This document shows, one piece after another, positions 6,591-13,864 of a stretch of 26,317 nucleotides of DNA. A program made the position numbers and the translations under genes. Location: assembly GCA_023381515.1 (NCBI GenBank), contig JAMCQI010000107.1, positions 1 to 26,317 on the forward strand. The letters are read 5' to 3'. The notes under the pieces are model-generated. The model made no database searches and was not told the origin of the DNA. It was given only the letters and a program-made list of their open reading frames with translations. Origin of the DNA: Chloroflexota bacterium (GTDB lineage Bacteria; Chloroflexota; Anaerolineae; UBA4142). Position 1 is the stretch's first letter. Each line of letters starts with the position of its first letter.

Positions 6591-6603
6591 CTCGATTTCC
6601 TTA

Positions 6604-6612
6604 TGGTATAAT
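6604..6612 (+). promoter_or_regulatory. Isolated extended -10 element downstream of the intron
   Basis: TGGTATAAT at 6604-6612 is an extended -10 motif, but no good -35 precedes it and no gene follows on this strand before the opposing gene that ends at 6846. The 250 bp from 6596 to 6845 show no convincing gene on either strand. The motif may be a leftover promoter or chance. Confidence 0.25.
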
Positions 6613-6845
6613 CGGCACAAATCCTCCGAATCGAACTGCCATGCCCATGGAAGCCTACTGCGTCAAGTGAAAAGCGAACGAATCATCGTGATTGAACCGC
6701 GGTTGCGGTGCTGAGAACTTGAACGCCACGGCCTGGCGATGGGCTCTCTTCATCGAGCAACCCTCCCTCTCGTTTTTCAAGCCGAGAGAACGCTGACCTT
6801 TTCCCCTTGCATGCGGACACCCTTTGGCTGCCGATCAGCGCCTCC

Positions 6846-7259
6846 TCATGGAGCAAAGATCGGGTCCTCCCGGATAGCCTTCAGAGATGCATCAAGCGAC
6901 AAGTTAGGTCGAATCATGATCCAATCTCCCGTATGCCGCATGTACGACAAATTGAACCGATCCCGACCCAGGTATTCCATTCTGGCAAACCGGGTCTCGA
7001 AGAATGGCGAAAGCGCGTGGGAACTTGGCGAACGGTACTTGGCGCAAAAGTAAAAGTAGTGCCGATACCATTTGGCATAGATGTCCACGATGTAGTTCCA
7101 CTCATAGCCCTTGGGCATGGGTTTGATATGTTGCGGTTTGAGGAGAGTCTCGATCAGCTGATCCGCCTTCTCTTGCAACTCGGTCTTGCTCCGTGCCGGC
7201 ACCTTTGGAGCGGGCGGTTTGGGTGGACTATAGATCCACATTTTTCGCAGCTTGGTCAC
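6846..7259 (-). CDS. Conserved hypothetical protein
   Basis: The start is taken as GTG 7259 because AAGGAG lies six bases upstream; an in-frame TTG at 7277 would place the start before that Shine-Dalgarno sequence. The 137-residue product starts MTKLRKMWIYSPPKPPAPKV, then a helical part (KADQLIETLLKPQHI), then an aromatic-rich core: NYIVDIYAKWYRHYFYFCAKY, FFETRFARMEYLGRDRFNLSYMRHTG and SLDASLKAIREDP. It looks soluble, with no signal peptide or membrane segment. It has the feel of a widespread bacterial hypothetical, but I cannot name its family. It is the third gene of a minus-strand run behind the HU-like and SEC-C genes, 75 bp after the latter. Confidence 0.75.
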   Translation of the reverse strand: MTKLRKMWIYSPPKPPAPKVPARSKTELQEKADQLIETLLKPQHIKPMPKGYEWNYIVDIYAKWYRHYFYFCAKYRSPSSHALSPFFETRFARMEYLGRDRFNLSYMRHTGDWIMIRPNLSLDASLKAIREDPIFAP

Positions 7260-7334
7260 GTTGCACTCCTTCCCCAAGCGAAATCAGGCTCTGCCGGCTT
7301 TTCGACGAGACCATAGTCCGATCGTACCGTAGCG

Positions 7335-7970
7335 CTATCGTCGACTCAGTTGCGCCGCCGGTAATTCTATTTGCTTCCCCGACCGTTTGTCCGTGGCGGG
7401 CACAGGCTCGTAGCGAACCGCCGGCAACTCGAACTCATCACCTAGAATCTCACGCAGAAAGGCGAGGAGCGCCTGCATTCGAATATCGCTCAGCGCCGTC
7501 ACGGAGAGCTTGCAATTTGACTTCAGCTCAATGTCCCCGAAGCACAGCGTTCCGTGCGGGTCGTCAAAGGCTGGATCGCCCCAGTAAACCCAGAAGGTGC
7601 CGTCGGCGTCATCGGCTGTACACTTGAGACGCACATCCTTCATCAGACGCTCACGAACGACCGCGCGGTCGGCCACCTTCAATGTGATAGACTGTGGCGC
7701 CATGAGACTATAGCTGCGGGCATCGGGGTTGGGGCAAATGGGACGCCAGTAGCGTTGCGAATGACAGCACTCCCGGTATTTCTTGCCGCTACCACAGAGA
7801 CAGAGCTGTTCTGCCTTCGCCGGAATGTAGGTCGCCGTGGAGAGTTTCTGACCCGGGAATTCGGGGTCGGGATCGTCAGGGTTGGCTCTCCAATGCATCC
7901 AGATGCACAAAAAACCGCCATTCGGATCGACGGAACCCGTGAAGAAATGCGAATTCTTCCTCTCACCCAT
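7335..7970 (-). CDS. SEC-C motif protein
   Basis: This 211-residue protein carries a SEC-C zinc-binding motif at residues 55-70, EQLCLCGSGKKYRECCH, with ligands C57, C59, C68 and C69 or H70. In SecA the same module binds zinc and SecB or ribosomes; in stand-alone proteins its role is unclear. The rest (SITLKVADRAVVRERLMKD, GTFWVYWGDPAFDDPHGTL, GDIELKSN, LLAFLREILGDEFELP) is soluble and not recognised. The ATG directly follows the TAA of the HU-like gene with no gap, so translation should be coupled. The residues around GSVDPNGGF and LDF-like turns show no catalytic motif. Confidence 0.75.
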   Translation of the reverse strand: MGERKNSHFFTGSVDPNGGFLCIWMHWRANPDDPDPEFPGQKLSTATYIPAKAEQLCLCGSGKKYRECCHSQRYWRPICPNPDARSYSLMAPQSITLKVADRAVVRERLMKDVRLKCTADDADGTFWVYWGDPAFDDPHGTLCFGDIELKSNCKLSVTALSDIRMQALLAFLREILGDEFELPAVRYEPVPATDKRSGKQIELPAAQLSRR

Positions 7971-8234
7971 TTACGGCTTTCCCTTGTAGGTGGACGACCA
8001 ACCGAAGAGCACCCGAAAGCGCTGAGAGGGGTTGAACTTGAACACCCAACTTGCTCGCTCAGGGCGCACATAAAAGGTGCCAAAGTTCTTGAGCGAGACA
8101 CAGGTATGACGCTTGAGGGCTTGATAGATTTCTTCGAGAGTCGCATCCACAATCTCCCCGACCAGCGTCTCCTTCTTCGATACCCGTTCGGCGACCAATC
8201 TTACCAGTTCACCTCGGTCAATGCGTTCGCTCAT
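7971..8234 (-). CDS. HU/IHF-family DNA-binding protein, atypical
   Basis: This 87-residue protein has the HU N-terminal helices (GELVRLVAERVSKKETLVGEIVDATLEEIYQALKR) and the following HTCVSLKNFGTFYVR strand, which is the standard HU beta-turn. The usual DNA-intercalating arm (RNP motif) and C-terminal helix are replaced by ERASWVFKFNPSQRFRVLFGW and a basic tail, so DNA bending may differ from classical HU. GGGAGAG six bases before the ATG is a good ribosome site, and a TTGACA promoter lies upstream. It is the first gene of the minus-strand operon and could act as a regulator or architectural factor. Confidence 0.8.
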   Translation of the reverse strand: MSERIDRGELVRLVAERVSKKETLVGEIVDATLEEIYQALKRHTCVSLKNFGTFYVRPERASWVFKFNPSQRFRVLFGWSSTYKGKP

Positions 8235-8272
8235 CGCTCACTCTCCCTTACAGCCGAAGAGCTGGCTGGAGG

Positions 8273-8301
8273 ATTAGGGAACCTAAGAACTCGGGTGTCA
8301 A
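8273..8301 (-). promoter_or_regulatory. Promoter of the HU-like/SEC-C operon
   Basis: On the minus strand TTGACA (8301-8296) is perfect and, after exactly 17 bp, is followed by CCTAAT (8278-8273), four of six matches to the -10 consensus. Transcription would start near 8266, giving a leader of about 32 nt to the HU-like ATG at 8234. Confidence 0.6.
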
Positions 8302-8418
8302 CACGATTTGTGAGCTGGAATGGCTGGCACTCTATCACTTGTGGGCTCCCCGCGGGATGAATCATATCGCGGAATAAGCCGGACGGCAAGGTGTATGCGA
8401 TCTATCAAGGCGGAAACA

Positions 8419-8427
8419 TGATAGAAT
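8419..8427 (+). promoter_or_regulatory. Candidate extended -10 promoter
   Basis: TGATAGAAT is an extended -10 element upstream of the 627-residue SEC-C gene; the same nine bases occur in the better-supported promoter at 19799-19827. No recognisable -35 lies at the right distance. A transcript from about 8434 would begin at the small ORF at 8433. Confidence 0.35.
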
Positions 8428-8432
8428 AAGGA

Positions 8433-8525
8433 ATGAGTCAGGAATGCCAGACCGTCAATCAGCCGCTGACGGAAGACGAGCAGGCCGAGGCAGGCCAGTG
8501 GCCGCGTCGTAGTGATTGGAGATAG
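8433..8525 (+). CDS. Possible 30-residue upstream ORF
   Basis: An ATG with AAGGA immediately before it opens a 30-codon frame: MSQECQTVNQPLTEDEQAEA then GQWPRRSDWR. Its TAG ends three bases before the ATG of the next gene. The acidic, Gln-rich composition looks protein-like, and the arrangement would allow translational coupling. The Shine-Dalgarno sequence is too close to the ATG, and the -10 nearby might place the transcript start on top of it. It may be a leader peptide, a small protein or chance. Confidence 0.3.
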   Translation: MSQECQTVNQPLTEDEQAEAGQWPRRSDWR

Positions 8526-8528
8526 CCG

Positions 8529-10412
8529 ATGTCCTCCAAATTGGAACAAAAATCGGGCCGCAATGATCCGTGCTGGTGCAGCAGCGGCAAAAAGTACAAG
8601 AATTGTCACTTGCGCCAAGACGAAGACGCCGCGAGAGTGGCTGCCTCTATAGCGCCACCGTCTCCCGCGAAACCGGTCGTGCCCTTGGCCTCGCCCGAGC
8701 CAGCCAAACCCCGCGAACTATCGCCGGAAGAACGTGCCGAGCAAGCCGATTGGGATCAATTTGACCGGGCAGACCTTGAAGGCAAGCTCGCGTTCTTTCT
8801 CGAACGATTGGAAAGCAAACGCCTCAACAAGGAAGATGCCTTCGAAGCGTATCTGCAAATCCGTGAGGCATTCGAGCCACGTCGCGACGCGGTTGCGCGA
8901 ACGCGCCTCACCGAATTGATCGCGCGCCTGCGCCGCGACGCGCCAGAAGCATACAAGGACAGCGCCGTTTATCTCGAGGACTTGATTCTGTTCGCGGTGA
9001 CCGAAGAACGTTGGGGAGCGCTGCCGGACCTACTCGCCGAATTGGCAGAGGTCGCCGCCGACAAGCCCGACGAATTTTCGAGCGTGACCAAAATGATGCT
9101 CTACCACGGGCAGACCCAGGCACTGTTCGCGGCGATGAAGTCCGCGTGGGCATGGGTCTCGACATCGCACGATATTCTGCCAGGGGCTGTTGACAAGCAC
9201 TACGGAACTCTTATTGAACTCGCCCTCTACCAATACCTTGAAACGACCGCGACGCCGCGCGCCGACGATCCGCGGTTACTCCAAGCGATTGGCGGATTCG
9301 GTGGCCATCCCAATCAGGATTGGCTCGCCACAGCCGTAAATCATTTGAGCGCGGCCGCGCCCTCCTCTTGGCGCGTTCAAGATTTCGGCGCGGCGGTGGA
9401 CGCGGAGACCTGGGAGCACAATGCTTCCGCGTTGCTGTTCGATTGGATGGCAGACGAACACCGCCGCGTGAAGATGCCGTTCAGCAAGAGCAACTTGTTC
9501 AAGGAAGAAATGCAGGAGATCTTGCACCAACAGATTTCCGAGGGCAAGCCGCAATCGAAAGGCAAGCGTGGCAAATCCAAATCAAAACAAGATTCGTCGC
9601 CGACGCTTGGCTCGCCGCTCGTCCCGCGCTACGACATCTTGGACCGCAGGCTCGCGGGCAAGTTTCACGTGCTCGGCAGTGAGCCCTACATAGCGGGGGC
9701 GCTCGTCGAACTCCTGCCGGCCTATCTCCACTTGCTCGCACGCCTCGGCTTGATTCACCCGATCGAGATGGATGAGGCCTTCCTGACCTTCAAACCCCTG
9801 GTGGGAACCGTCCTCAAGTTGCTTGAGGGATATGGCGCAGATATTCATCTGATGCGCGCCGTCGAAGCGGCGTGGTCGGACGGGACCCTCAAATCATGGC
9901 GCGACGACCCGGATTTGGCCTCCGCACGTGCATTGCCCGTCGTGATTTCGCCGGCTACGCGCACACCGATTCCGGAAGCGCAATCATACCGCTTTAAGAT
10001 CAGTTATCGCGGCGCCGACGACGTCTGGTTCATCGTGGACACCTCTCCTCAGCACACGCTCGACGATTTGCACGGCGCGATCATGGAGGTCGCCGATTTC
10101 GACGACGATCATCTCCACGCGTTCTTTTTGAGCGGGCGTGCGTGGGACAAAGCGACCGAATATGGGCGCGGCGACGCCCGGCATTCGAGTGGGGTCTCAA
10201 TTGGCAAGCTGCCACTGAGGTTGAAACAACGCTTTCTCTACATTTTCGATTTTGGCGATCAGCACGAGTTTGATATCCAACTGGTTGAGACAAGACCGGA
10301 ACCGATGCGCGAACCGCATCCCATCCTCATCGAGCAGCATAGGAAGATGCCGCCCCAATATCCCAACTGGGACGATGAAGTGGAGGAAGAAGACGACGAG
10401 GAAGATGACTAG
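8529..10412 (+). CDS. SEC-C motif protein with C-terminal pRiA4b ORF-3-like domain
   Basis: This 627-residue soluble protein opens with a SEC-C zinc motif, GRNDPCWCSSGKKYKNCH (ligands C15, C17, C26, H27), then a Pro/Ala linker and a long alpha-helical middle (about 75-470) rich in Leu/Ala repeats. That middle part holds a Lys/Ser-rich patch (SKGKRGKSKSKQDSS). The C-terminus from about residue 487 resembles the plasmid pRiA4b ORF-3 domain: YRFKISYRG, HTLDDLHGAIMEVADFDDDHLHAFFL and the signature FLYIFDFGDQHEFDIQLV. It ends in an acidic tail of Asp/Glu. GGAG lies seven bases before the ATG. SEC-C modules and this domain are often found together, but the biochemical role of the combination is unknown. 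No nuclease motif is visible. Confidence 0.8.
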   Translation: MSSKLEQKSGRNDPCWCSSGKKYKNCHLRQDEDAARVAASIAPPSPAKPVVPLASPEPAKPRELSPEERAEQADWDQFDRADLEGKLAFFLERLESKRLNKEDAFEAYLQIREAFEPRRDAVARTRLTELIARLRRDAPEAYKDSAVYLEDLILFAVTEERWGALPDLLAELAEVAADKPDEFSSVTKMMLYHGQTQALFAAMKSAWAWVSTSHDILPGAVDKHYGTLIELALYQYLETTATPRADDPRLLQAIGGFGGHPNQDWLATAVNHLSAAAPSSWRVQDFGAAVDAETWEHNASALLFDWMADEHRRVKMPFSKSNLFKEEMQEILHQQISEGKPQSKGKRGKSKSKQDSSPTLGSPLVPRYDILDRRLAGKFHVLGSEPYIAGALVELLPAYLHLLARLGLIHPIEMDEAFLTFKPLVGTVLKLLEGYGADIHLMRAVEAAWSDGTLKSWRDDPDLASARALPVVISPATRTPIPEAQSYRFKISYRGADDVWFIVDTSPQHTLDDLHGAIMEVADFDDDHLHAFFLSGRAWDKATEYGRGDARHSSGVSIGKLPLRLKQRFLYIFDFGDQHEFDIQLVETRPEPMREPHPILIEQHRKMPPQYPNWDDEVEEEDDEEDD

Positions 10413-10587
10413 GCCAGCGCAGTCTGAACTTCGCCGGCAATAGTGTGAGGGTCAAAGACGGAACCCAAAATCCTGACTTTCACGCAGACCTTGGCGGCTG
10501 GCAAGGCAGGGTTTCGAGCGTTGAGCCAAGCGGAGATGAGAGCTTACTGACCATTTTGGTTTGCGAATCGTTGACTCCGAGGTGGGA

Positions 10588-12057
10588 ATGCCGCCATCGA
10601 AAACAAGTTACACAGAACTGACGCATCAAGTCGTTCGTGAATCCCGCGAGCCGCTGCCGTTTGCCGAGATTTTGCGGCGCGTCAACACGATCGCGCCGAT
10701 CACGACCAAGAATCCGAAAGGGACGATTCGCAACGCGATCAGCCAGAGTCGCTTGATCGTGAATACCGGCGACGGTCGTTTCGGATGGAAATATCGCATC
10801 ATTAACGGTTCGGTGCTGCGCCTCACTCTGTCGGACTCGGATTGTCAAAGAGCCGCGATTGAGTACCCGGAGGAAGTGCGTGATGCGCTGTGCCCGGCCT
10901 TCTTTGCGAACCAGAAATATGCCGACCGCGAACCCATTCGGCTAGAATTTCCGAGCGGTCCGATCACGCGCCTCGCGCTTGAACACTTCCGCGAAGCGCG
11001 CTGGGGAACTCGTGGATCGCCGGAATTCTGGGAATGGTTCAAATCACTGCATGCCGAACCGGGCGACGCGCTGATTATCCGGGTGCTGGATGGCGACGAA
11101 CGTCTGTACGCGGTCGATTTTCAACCGCAGACCGCGCGAGACGAGTTCGTCATTGCCGCACGCAACCAGCAAATCGTTCAAGCTGCGCTCGCGCATTTTC
11201 GTCGTTCGGCTTCAGGCGTAGCCGACTGGGACATGAGTACACACCTGCTTGCCATCGGAATGTACAAAAATCCCGTGCCACCCGACGCCTTGAAAGACAT
11301 CTGGACGCGCGATTTGTGGGAACCCGAATTAGCGAAGAAACCTGAACGCGGCGGTTGGGTATACGTTGGACGGAATGACTCTGATTTGATGATTTCAAGC
11401 TTGATGGAACAATTGCGCGGCGAAACCCCGTTTTCAAAAAAGAAACGTACTCAAGCGCCCATCGCCGAGACCGCCGCACCCAATTCAATTTATCAACTCA
11501 AGGTCACGCTCCAGGACAGCCATCCGGCGATTTGGCGGCGTATCCAAGTGGCCGACAATATTCTGCTTCCCCATTTGCACGGGGTTCTGCAACTGGCGAT
11601 GGGATGGATGAACTCGCATTTGCATTCGTTCCAAGTTGGGAAACAGACCTTCGCCGAACCATCGCCAGATGATTACGTTCCCGTCACGGACTACCGCACG
11701 GTGCGCTTGAATCAAATCGCACCCAAGGTCAAAGATCGTTTTGTCTACCTCTATGATTTCGGGGATAGCTGGGAGCACGAGATCATCGTCGAGAAAATCC
11801 TGCCGGTCGAGAAGGACGCGCGTTACCCTCGCTGTCTCGACGGCCAACGCGCCTGTCCCCCAGAAGATGTCGGCGGTGTATGGGGCTATGCGGACTTCGT
11901 GAAAGCGATTCGCAACCCACGACACCCCGAACATGACGAAATGCTGGAGTGGGTCGGCGGAGAATTCGATCCTGAGAAATTTGACCTCGATGGCGTGAAC
12001 GGCATGTTGAAGGTCTTCCAGTCCACCCTCGCCCATCACGCGCGGAAGAAGCGATGA
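10588..12057 (+). CDS. HARE-HTH-like and pRiA4b ORF-3-like domain protein
   Basis: I prefer ATG 10588, with GAGGTGG just upstream, over TTG 10561. The 489-residue product has three parts. Residues 1-75 resemble a HARE-HTH winged helix (SYTELTHQVVRESREPLPFAEI, TIRNAISQSRLIVNTGDGRFGW), a module of DNA-modification and restriction proteins and eukaryotic ASXL. The middle (about 85-290) is unrecognised, with LRLTLSDSD and GDALIIRVLDGDERLYAVDF. From about residue 300 there is a full pRiA4b ORF-3-like domain: YQLKVTLQDSHPAIWRRIQV, LHGVLQLAMGWMNSHLHSF, FVYLYDFGDSWEHEI and CPPEDVGGVWGY ending FDPEKFDLDGVN. A DNA-associated role is possible. The stop abuts the next ATG. Confidence 0.8.
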   Translation: MPPSKTSYTELTHQVVRESREPLPFAEILRRVNTIAPITTKNPKGTIRNAISQSRLIVNTGDGRFGWKYRIINGSVLRLTLSDSDCQRAAIEYPEEVRDALCPAFFANQKYADREPIRLEFPSGPITRLALEHFREARWGTRGSPEFWEWFKSLHAEPGDALIIRVLDGDERLYAVDFQPQTARDEFVIAARNQQIVQAALAHFRRSASGVADWDMSTHLLAIGMYKNPVPPDALKDIWTRDLWEPELAKKPERGGWVYVGRNDSDLMISSLMEQLRGETPFSKKKRTQAPIAETAAPNSIYQLKVTLQDSHPAIWRRIQVADNILLPHLHGVLQLAMGWMNSHLHSFQVGKQTFAEPSPDDYVPVTDYRTVRLNQIAPKVKDRFVYLYDFGDSWEHEIIVEKILPVEKDARYPRCLDGQRACPPEDVGGVWGYADFVKAIRNPRHPEHDEMLEWVGGEFDPEKFDLDGVNGMLKVFQSTLAHHARKKR

Positions 12058-12648
12058 ATGCGAGTCACCTATACCAATCGCAACTGGATTACTTTTTACC
12101 TGTGCCAAGGAGTAACCAAGACCGGCAAGACACGCTACTTTTTCGCGCGGCAGGCCAAGGGCAAGCCGGTCGAGCGAATTCCTAAGGGATATGTCATCCG
12201 CGAAAGCGTAAAGGGGGTCGTGTCACTGGCCAAATCAGAACCGGAACTGATCGAGCCTTGCGAAACCACCGTGGTTGAGGAAGCCCTGCGTCTCCACCCC
12301 CGAGCGCACAACTATCGCTTGAACATCAAGCGCAACATGATCGAGATCTTTGAGCGCGTCGGACCAGACGCGGACGAATTGATTCGGGAATTTGACAAGA
12401 TTGGCCTCGGAAGCCGGAAGGATGAGCAGATCAAAAGCGACCTAGAGCAACACAGCCGGTTCGCGCCGGTGCTCCGCTTTGTCCTCGTGAATGCGCAGGA
12501 TCGAACATTCGCGGTTGAGCGGATGGGCTATTCCGGCCGGGGCGGCTGGCTCAATCTATACGCCTCGGGGAATATCGAGCCGTTGGCTCGAAAATGGATT
12601 CCCAAGCTCGGGACCATTGCTCTATTTGAGTCGTTCGGACCGGACTGA
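12058..12648 (+). CDS. Conserved hypothetical protein coupled to the HARE-HTH-like gene
   Basis: The ATG at 12058 directly follows the TGA of the preceding gene (CGA TGA ATG), so translation is almost certainly coupled and the two proteins probably work together. The 196-residue product is soluble: an N-terminal beta-rich part (NWITFYLCQGVTKTGKTRYFF, PKGYVIRESVKGVV), a central region with EEALRLHPRAHNYRLNIKRNMIEIFE, and a C-terminal part (RFVLVNAQDRTFAVERMGY, WIPKLGTIALFESF). No catalytic motif or known family is evident. Confidence 0.7.
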   Translation: MRVTYTNRNWITFYLCQGVTKTGKTRYFFARQAKGKPVERIPKGYVIRESVKGVVSLAKSEPELIEPCETTVVEEALRLHPRAHNYRLNIKRNMIEIFERVGPDADELIREFDKIGLGSRKDEQIKSDLEQHSRFAPVLRFVLVNAQDRTFAVERMGYSGRGGWLNLYASGNIEPLARKWIPKLGTIALFESFGPD

Positions 12649-12750
12649 GCGCCAAGGGGGAGAACTCCATGATCCGAAGAAAAACATAAACGGCACTAAC
12701 TTTTCTTGCGGTGAGTGGGTGGGATCTGAGTTTGCGGTGGCATGAACTTC

Positions 12751-12793
12751 TTGACAATCATAAGATTCTATTATAAAGTATGACTGTATGACT
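12751..12793 (+). promoter_or_regulatory. Promoter and possible operator of the AbrB/PIN toxin-antitoxin pair
   Basis: A perfect TTGACA at 12751-12756 is followed by TATAAA at 12772-12777 with a short 15-bp spacer, or TAAAGT at 12774-12779 with 17. Directly downstream, TATGACT occurs twice, at 12779-12785 and 12787-12793, an 8-bp-period direct repeat near the expected transcription start. Antitoxins of this kind usually repress their own promoter, so the repeat is a plausible operator. Confidence 0.5.
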
Positions 12794-12808
12794 CATGGAG
12801 AATTTCCA

Positions 12809-13102
12809 ATGGCAGCATTAAGAAAAATGTCGATGGTTCAAGAAAAGGGACAGGTCACGATACCATCCGAAATCCGCAAGAAACTGGGATTGAAAAAAGG
12901 AGACCTGGTCAGCTTCGTCGAGACCGACAAGGGCGTGGTCATCAAACCGGCCGAGGTCATCGTAACCGATGCGCTGGAGGAGATCGGGCAAGCCCTCAAG
13001 GCCAAGGGACTCACGCTAGATGAATTAATTGACCGGGGAAGAGAGATCCGGGGCGAACTCATTGAAAAAGAATACCGCCTCGCGGATCCCAAGCCTAAAT
13101 GA
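12809..13102 (+). CDS. AbrB/MazE-type antitoxin
   Basis: I choose ATG 12809, eight bases after GGAG at 12797-12800; an in-frame ATG at 12788 lies before that Shine-Dalgarno sequence. The 97-residue protein has a SpoVT-AbrB swapped-hairpin DNA-binding domain: MVQEKGQVTIPSEIRKKLGL, KKGDLVSFVETDKGVVIKPA. The C-terminal helical tail (ALEEIGQALKAKGLTLDELIDRGREIRGEL) is the usual toxin-neutralising part. Its TGA overlaps the toxin ATG as ATGA, the typical coupled arrangement. It should neutralise the PIN toxin and repress the operon. Confidence 0.88.
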   Translation: MAALRKMSMVQEKGQVTIPSEIRKKLGLKKGDLVSFVETDKGVVIKPAEVIVTDALEEIGQALKAKGLTLDELIDRGREIRGELIEKEYRLADPKPK

Positions 13103-13527
13103 CGCGCGTCTTTCTCGATTCAAGTGTCTTGTTTTCCGCGGCCTATTCAATCCACGGCCATGCTCATGATCTGATTATGCTGGGCATTCGCGAGGAGATA
13201 ACGATCGTAACCAGCCAAATGGTGTTCGATGAGACCCAGCGCAATCTTTTTGAAAGCGCACCTGAAAAACTCACTGCCTTCGACCTAATTATTGCGAACG
13301 TTCATTTTGAGTTTGTGCGCCCGCTGAAGCGAGACGTGCTCGCCGCGACCAAGCACGTTGCTTTGAAGGATGCACCGATCGTCGCAGCGGCCAGAAAAGC
13401 TAAAGTGGAATTTCTGGTAACCCTCGACAAGAAACACCTCTTGAACCGACCGGACCTTGCCAGGTACGTCCGGGCGGCGATTGTGACGCCCAAAGAAGCC
13501 ATCGAGCGACTGGTTTCCAGAAGCTAG
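13099..13527 (+). CDS. PIN-domain toxin ribonuclease
   Basis: This 142-residue PIN-domain protein has its acidic metal-binding residues in the normal places: D7 in VFLDSSVL, E45 in VFDETQRNL, D91 in ALKDAPIVAAARKAKVEFLVT and D110 in LVTLDKKHLL. Toxins of this class cut RNA using Mg or Mn ions and are held inactive by the partner antitoxin. All four catalytic positions are present, so the toxin is probably active. The start overlaps the antitoxin stop by four bases. Confidence 0.88.
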   Translation: MTRVFLDSSVLFSAAYSIHGHAHDLIMLGIREEITIVTSQMVFDETQRNLFESAPEKLTAFDLIIANVHFEFVRPLKRDVLAATKHVALKDAPIVAAARKAKVEFLVTLDKKHLLNRPDLARYVRAAIVTPKEAIERLVSRS

Positions 13528-13672
13528 CGTCGCTCTCTCAAAATAAGAGGCCCGAACGACGTCAGGCTAACAAAAACCGAAGCGCCAAGCACCCTCGGCG
13601 CCGGCATCTGACGCAGGATAGATTGGTTCTATCCGGCAAAGTCGATTGCTATCGAGTTCGTCTGAGTTGTCG

Positions 13673-13704
13673 ACCCGTCTATCGTTCGGACGGGTTTTCG
13701 TTTT
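13673..13704 (+). terminator. Intrinsic terminator after the toxin-antitoxin operon
   Basis: A stem ACCCGTC/GACGGGT encloses a 9-base loop and runs into TTTCGTTTT. It lies about 145 bp after the toxin stop and is the first terminator-like structure downstream. Confidence 0.65.
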
Positions 13705-13832
13705 GCACGAGCTCATGGCCCATTTGGCCGCGGGCATACAGAACCACAAGTGGACAAAACCACTAACCCGCTTTGCCACAAGTCATATGAGATGTGCCTT
13801 GAGGTGGTTGTATGTATGAGCCAGGATACACA

Positions 13833-13862
13833 TTAGACGCGGACGGCCTGATGTGCTATACT
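13833..13862 (+). promoter_or_regulatory. Candidate promoter upstream of the hairpin pair
   Basis: TTAGAC (13833-13838) and TATACT (13857-13862) are separated by 18 bp. The -10 has five of six consensus bases. No coding sequence starts within 200 bp, so it would serve a non-coding transcript or a topA leader. Confidence 0.4.
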
Positions 13863-13864
13863 TG

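Larger units (their letters stand above)
3457..6595 (+). mobile_element. Group II intron, bacterial class C type, interrupted by an IS630 element
   Basis: The 5' end GTACGCCCAGCATGGGCG and the following block (GGTGCGAGTCCTTTACGGG, CCGTTAGCCAAAGGCAAGGG, then GAGGAACACAAACCCGATA) match the conserved 5' domain-I sequence I know from bacterial group II introns, with GUACG in place of the usual GUGYG. The encoded protein is a group II reverse transcriptase/maturase. Near the 3' end are a domain V-like hairpin around 6527-6560 and a domain VI-like hairpin at 6566-6588, then TACTCGAT. The 3' boundary is uncertain by a few bases. Insertion directly behind a terminator hairpin is the known habit of class C introns. 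Without the IS the element is about 1.94 kb, a normal class C size. Its protein is broken twice, so it is probably immobile unless helped in trans. Confidence 0.85.

Noticed and set aside
6592..6845. Hidden gene or tRNA between the intron and the next gene
   Set aside because: No frame with a ribosome site and no cloverleaf could be traced; only an isolated extended -10 is visible.
13567..13779. A 70-codon minus-strand frame after the toxin-antitoxin pair
   Set aside because: Odd composition, no ribosome site, and it spans a clear terminator hairpin.
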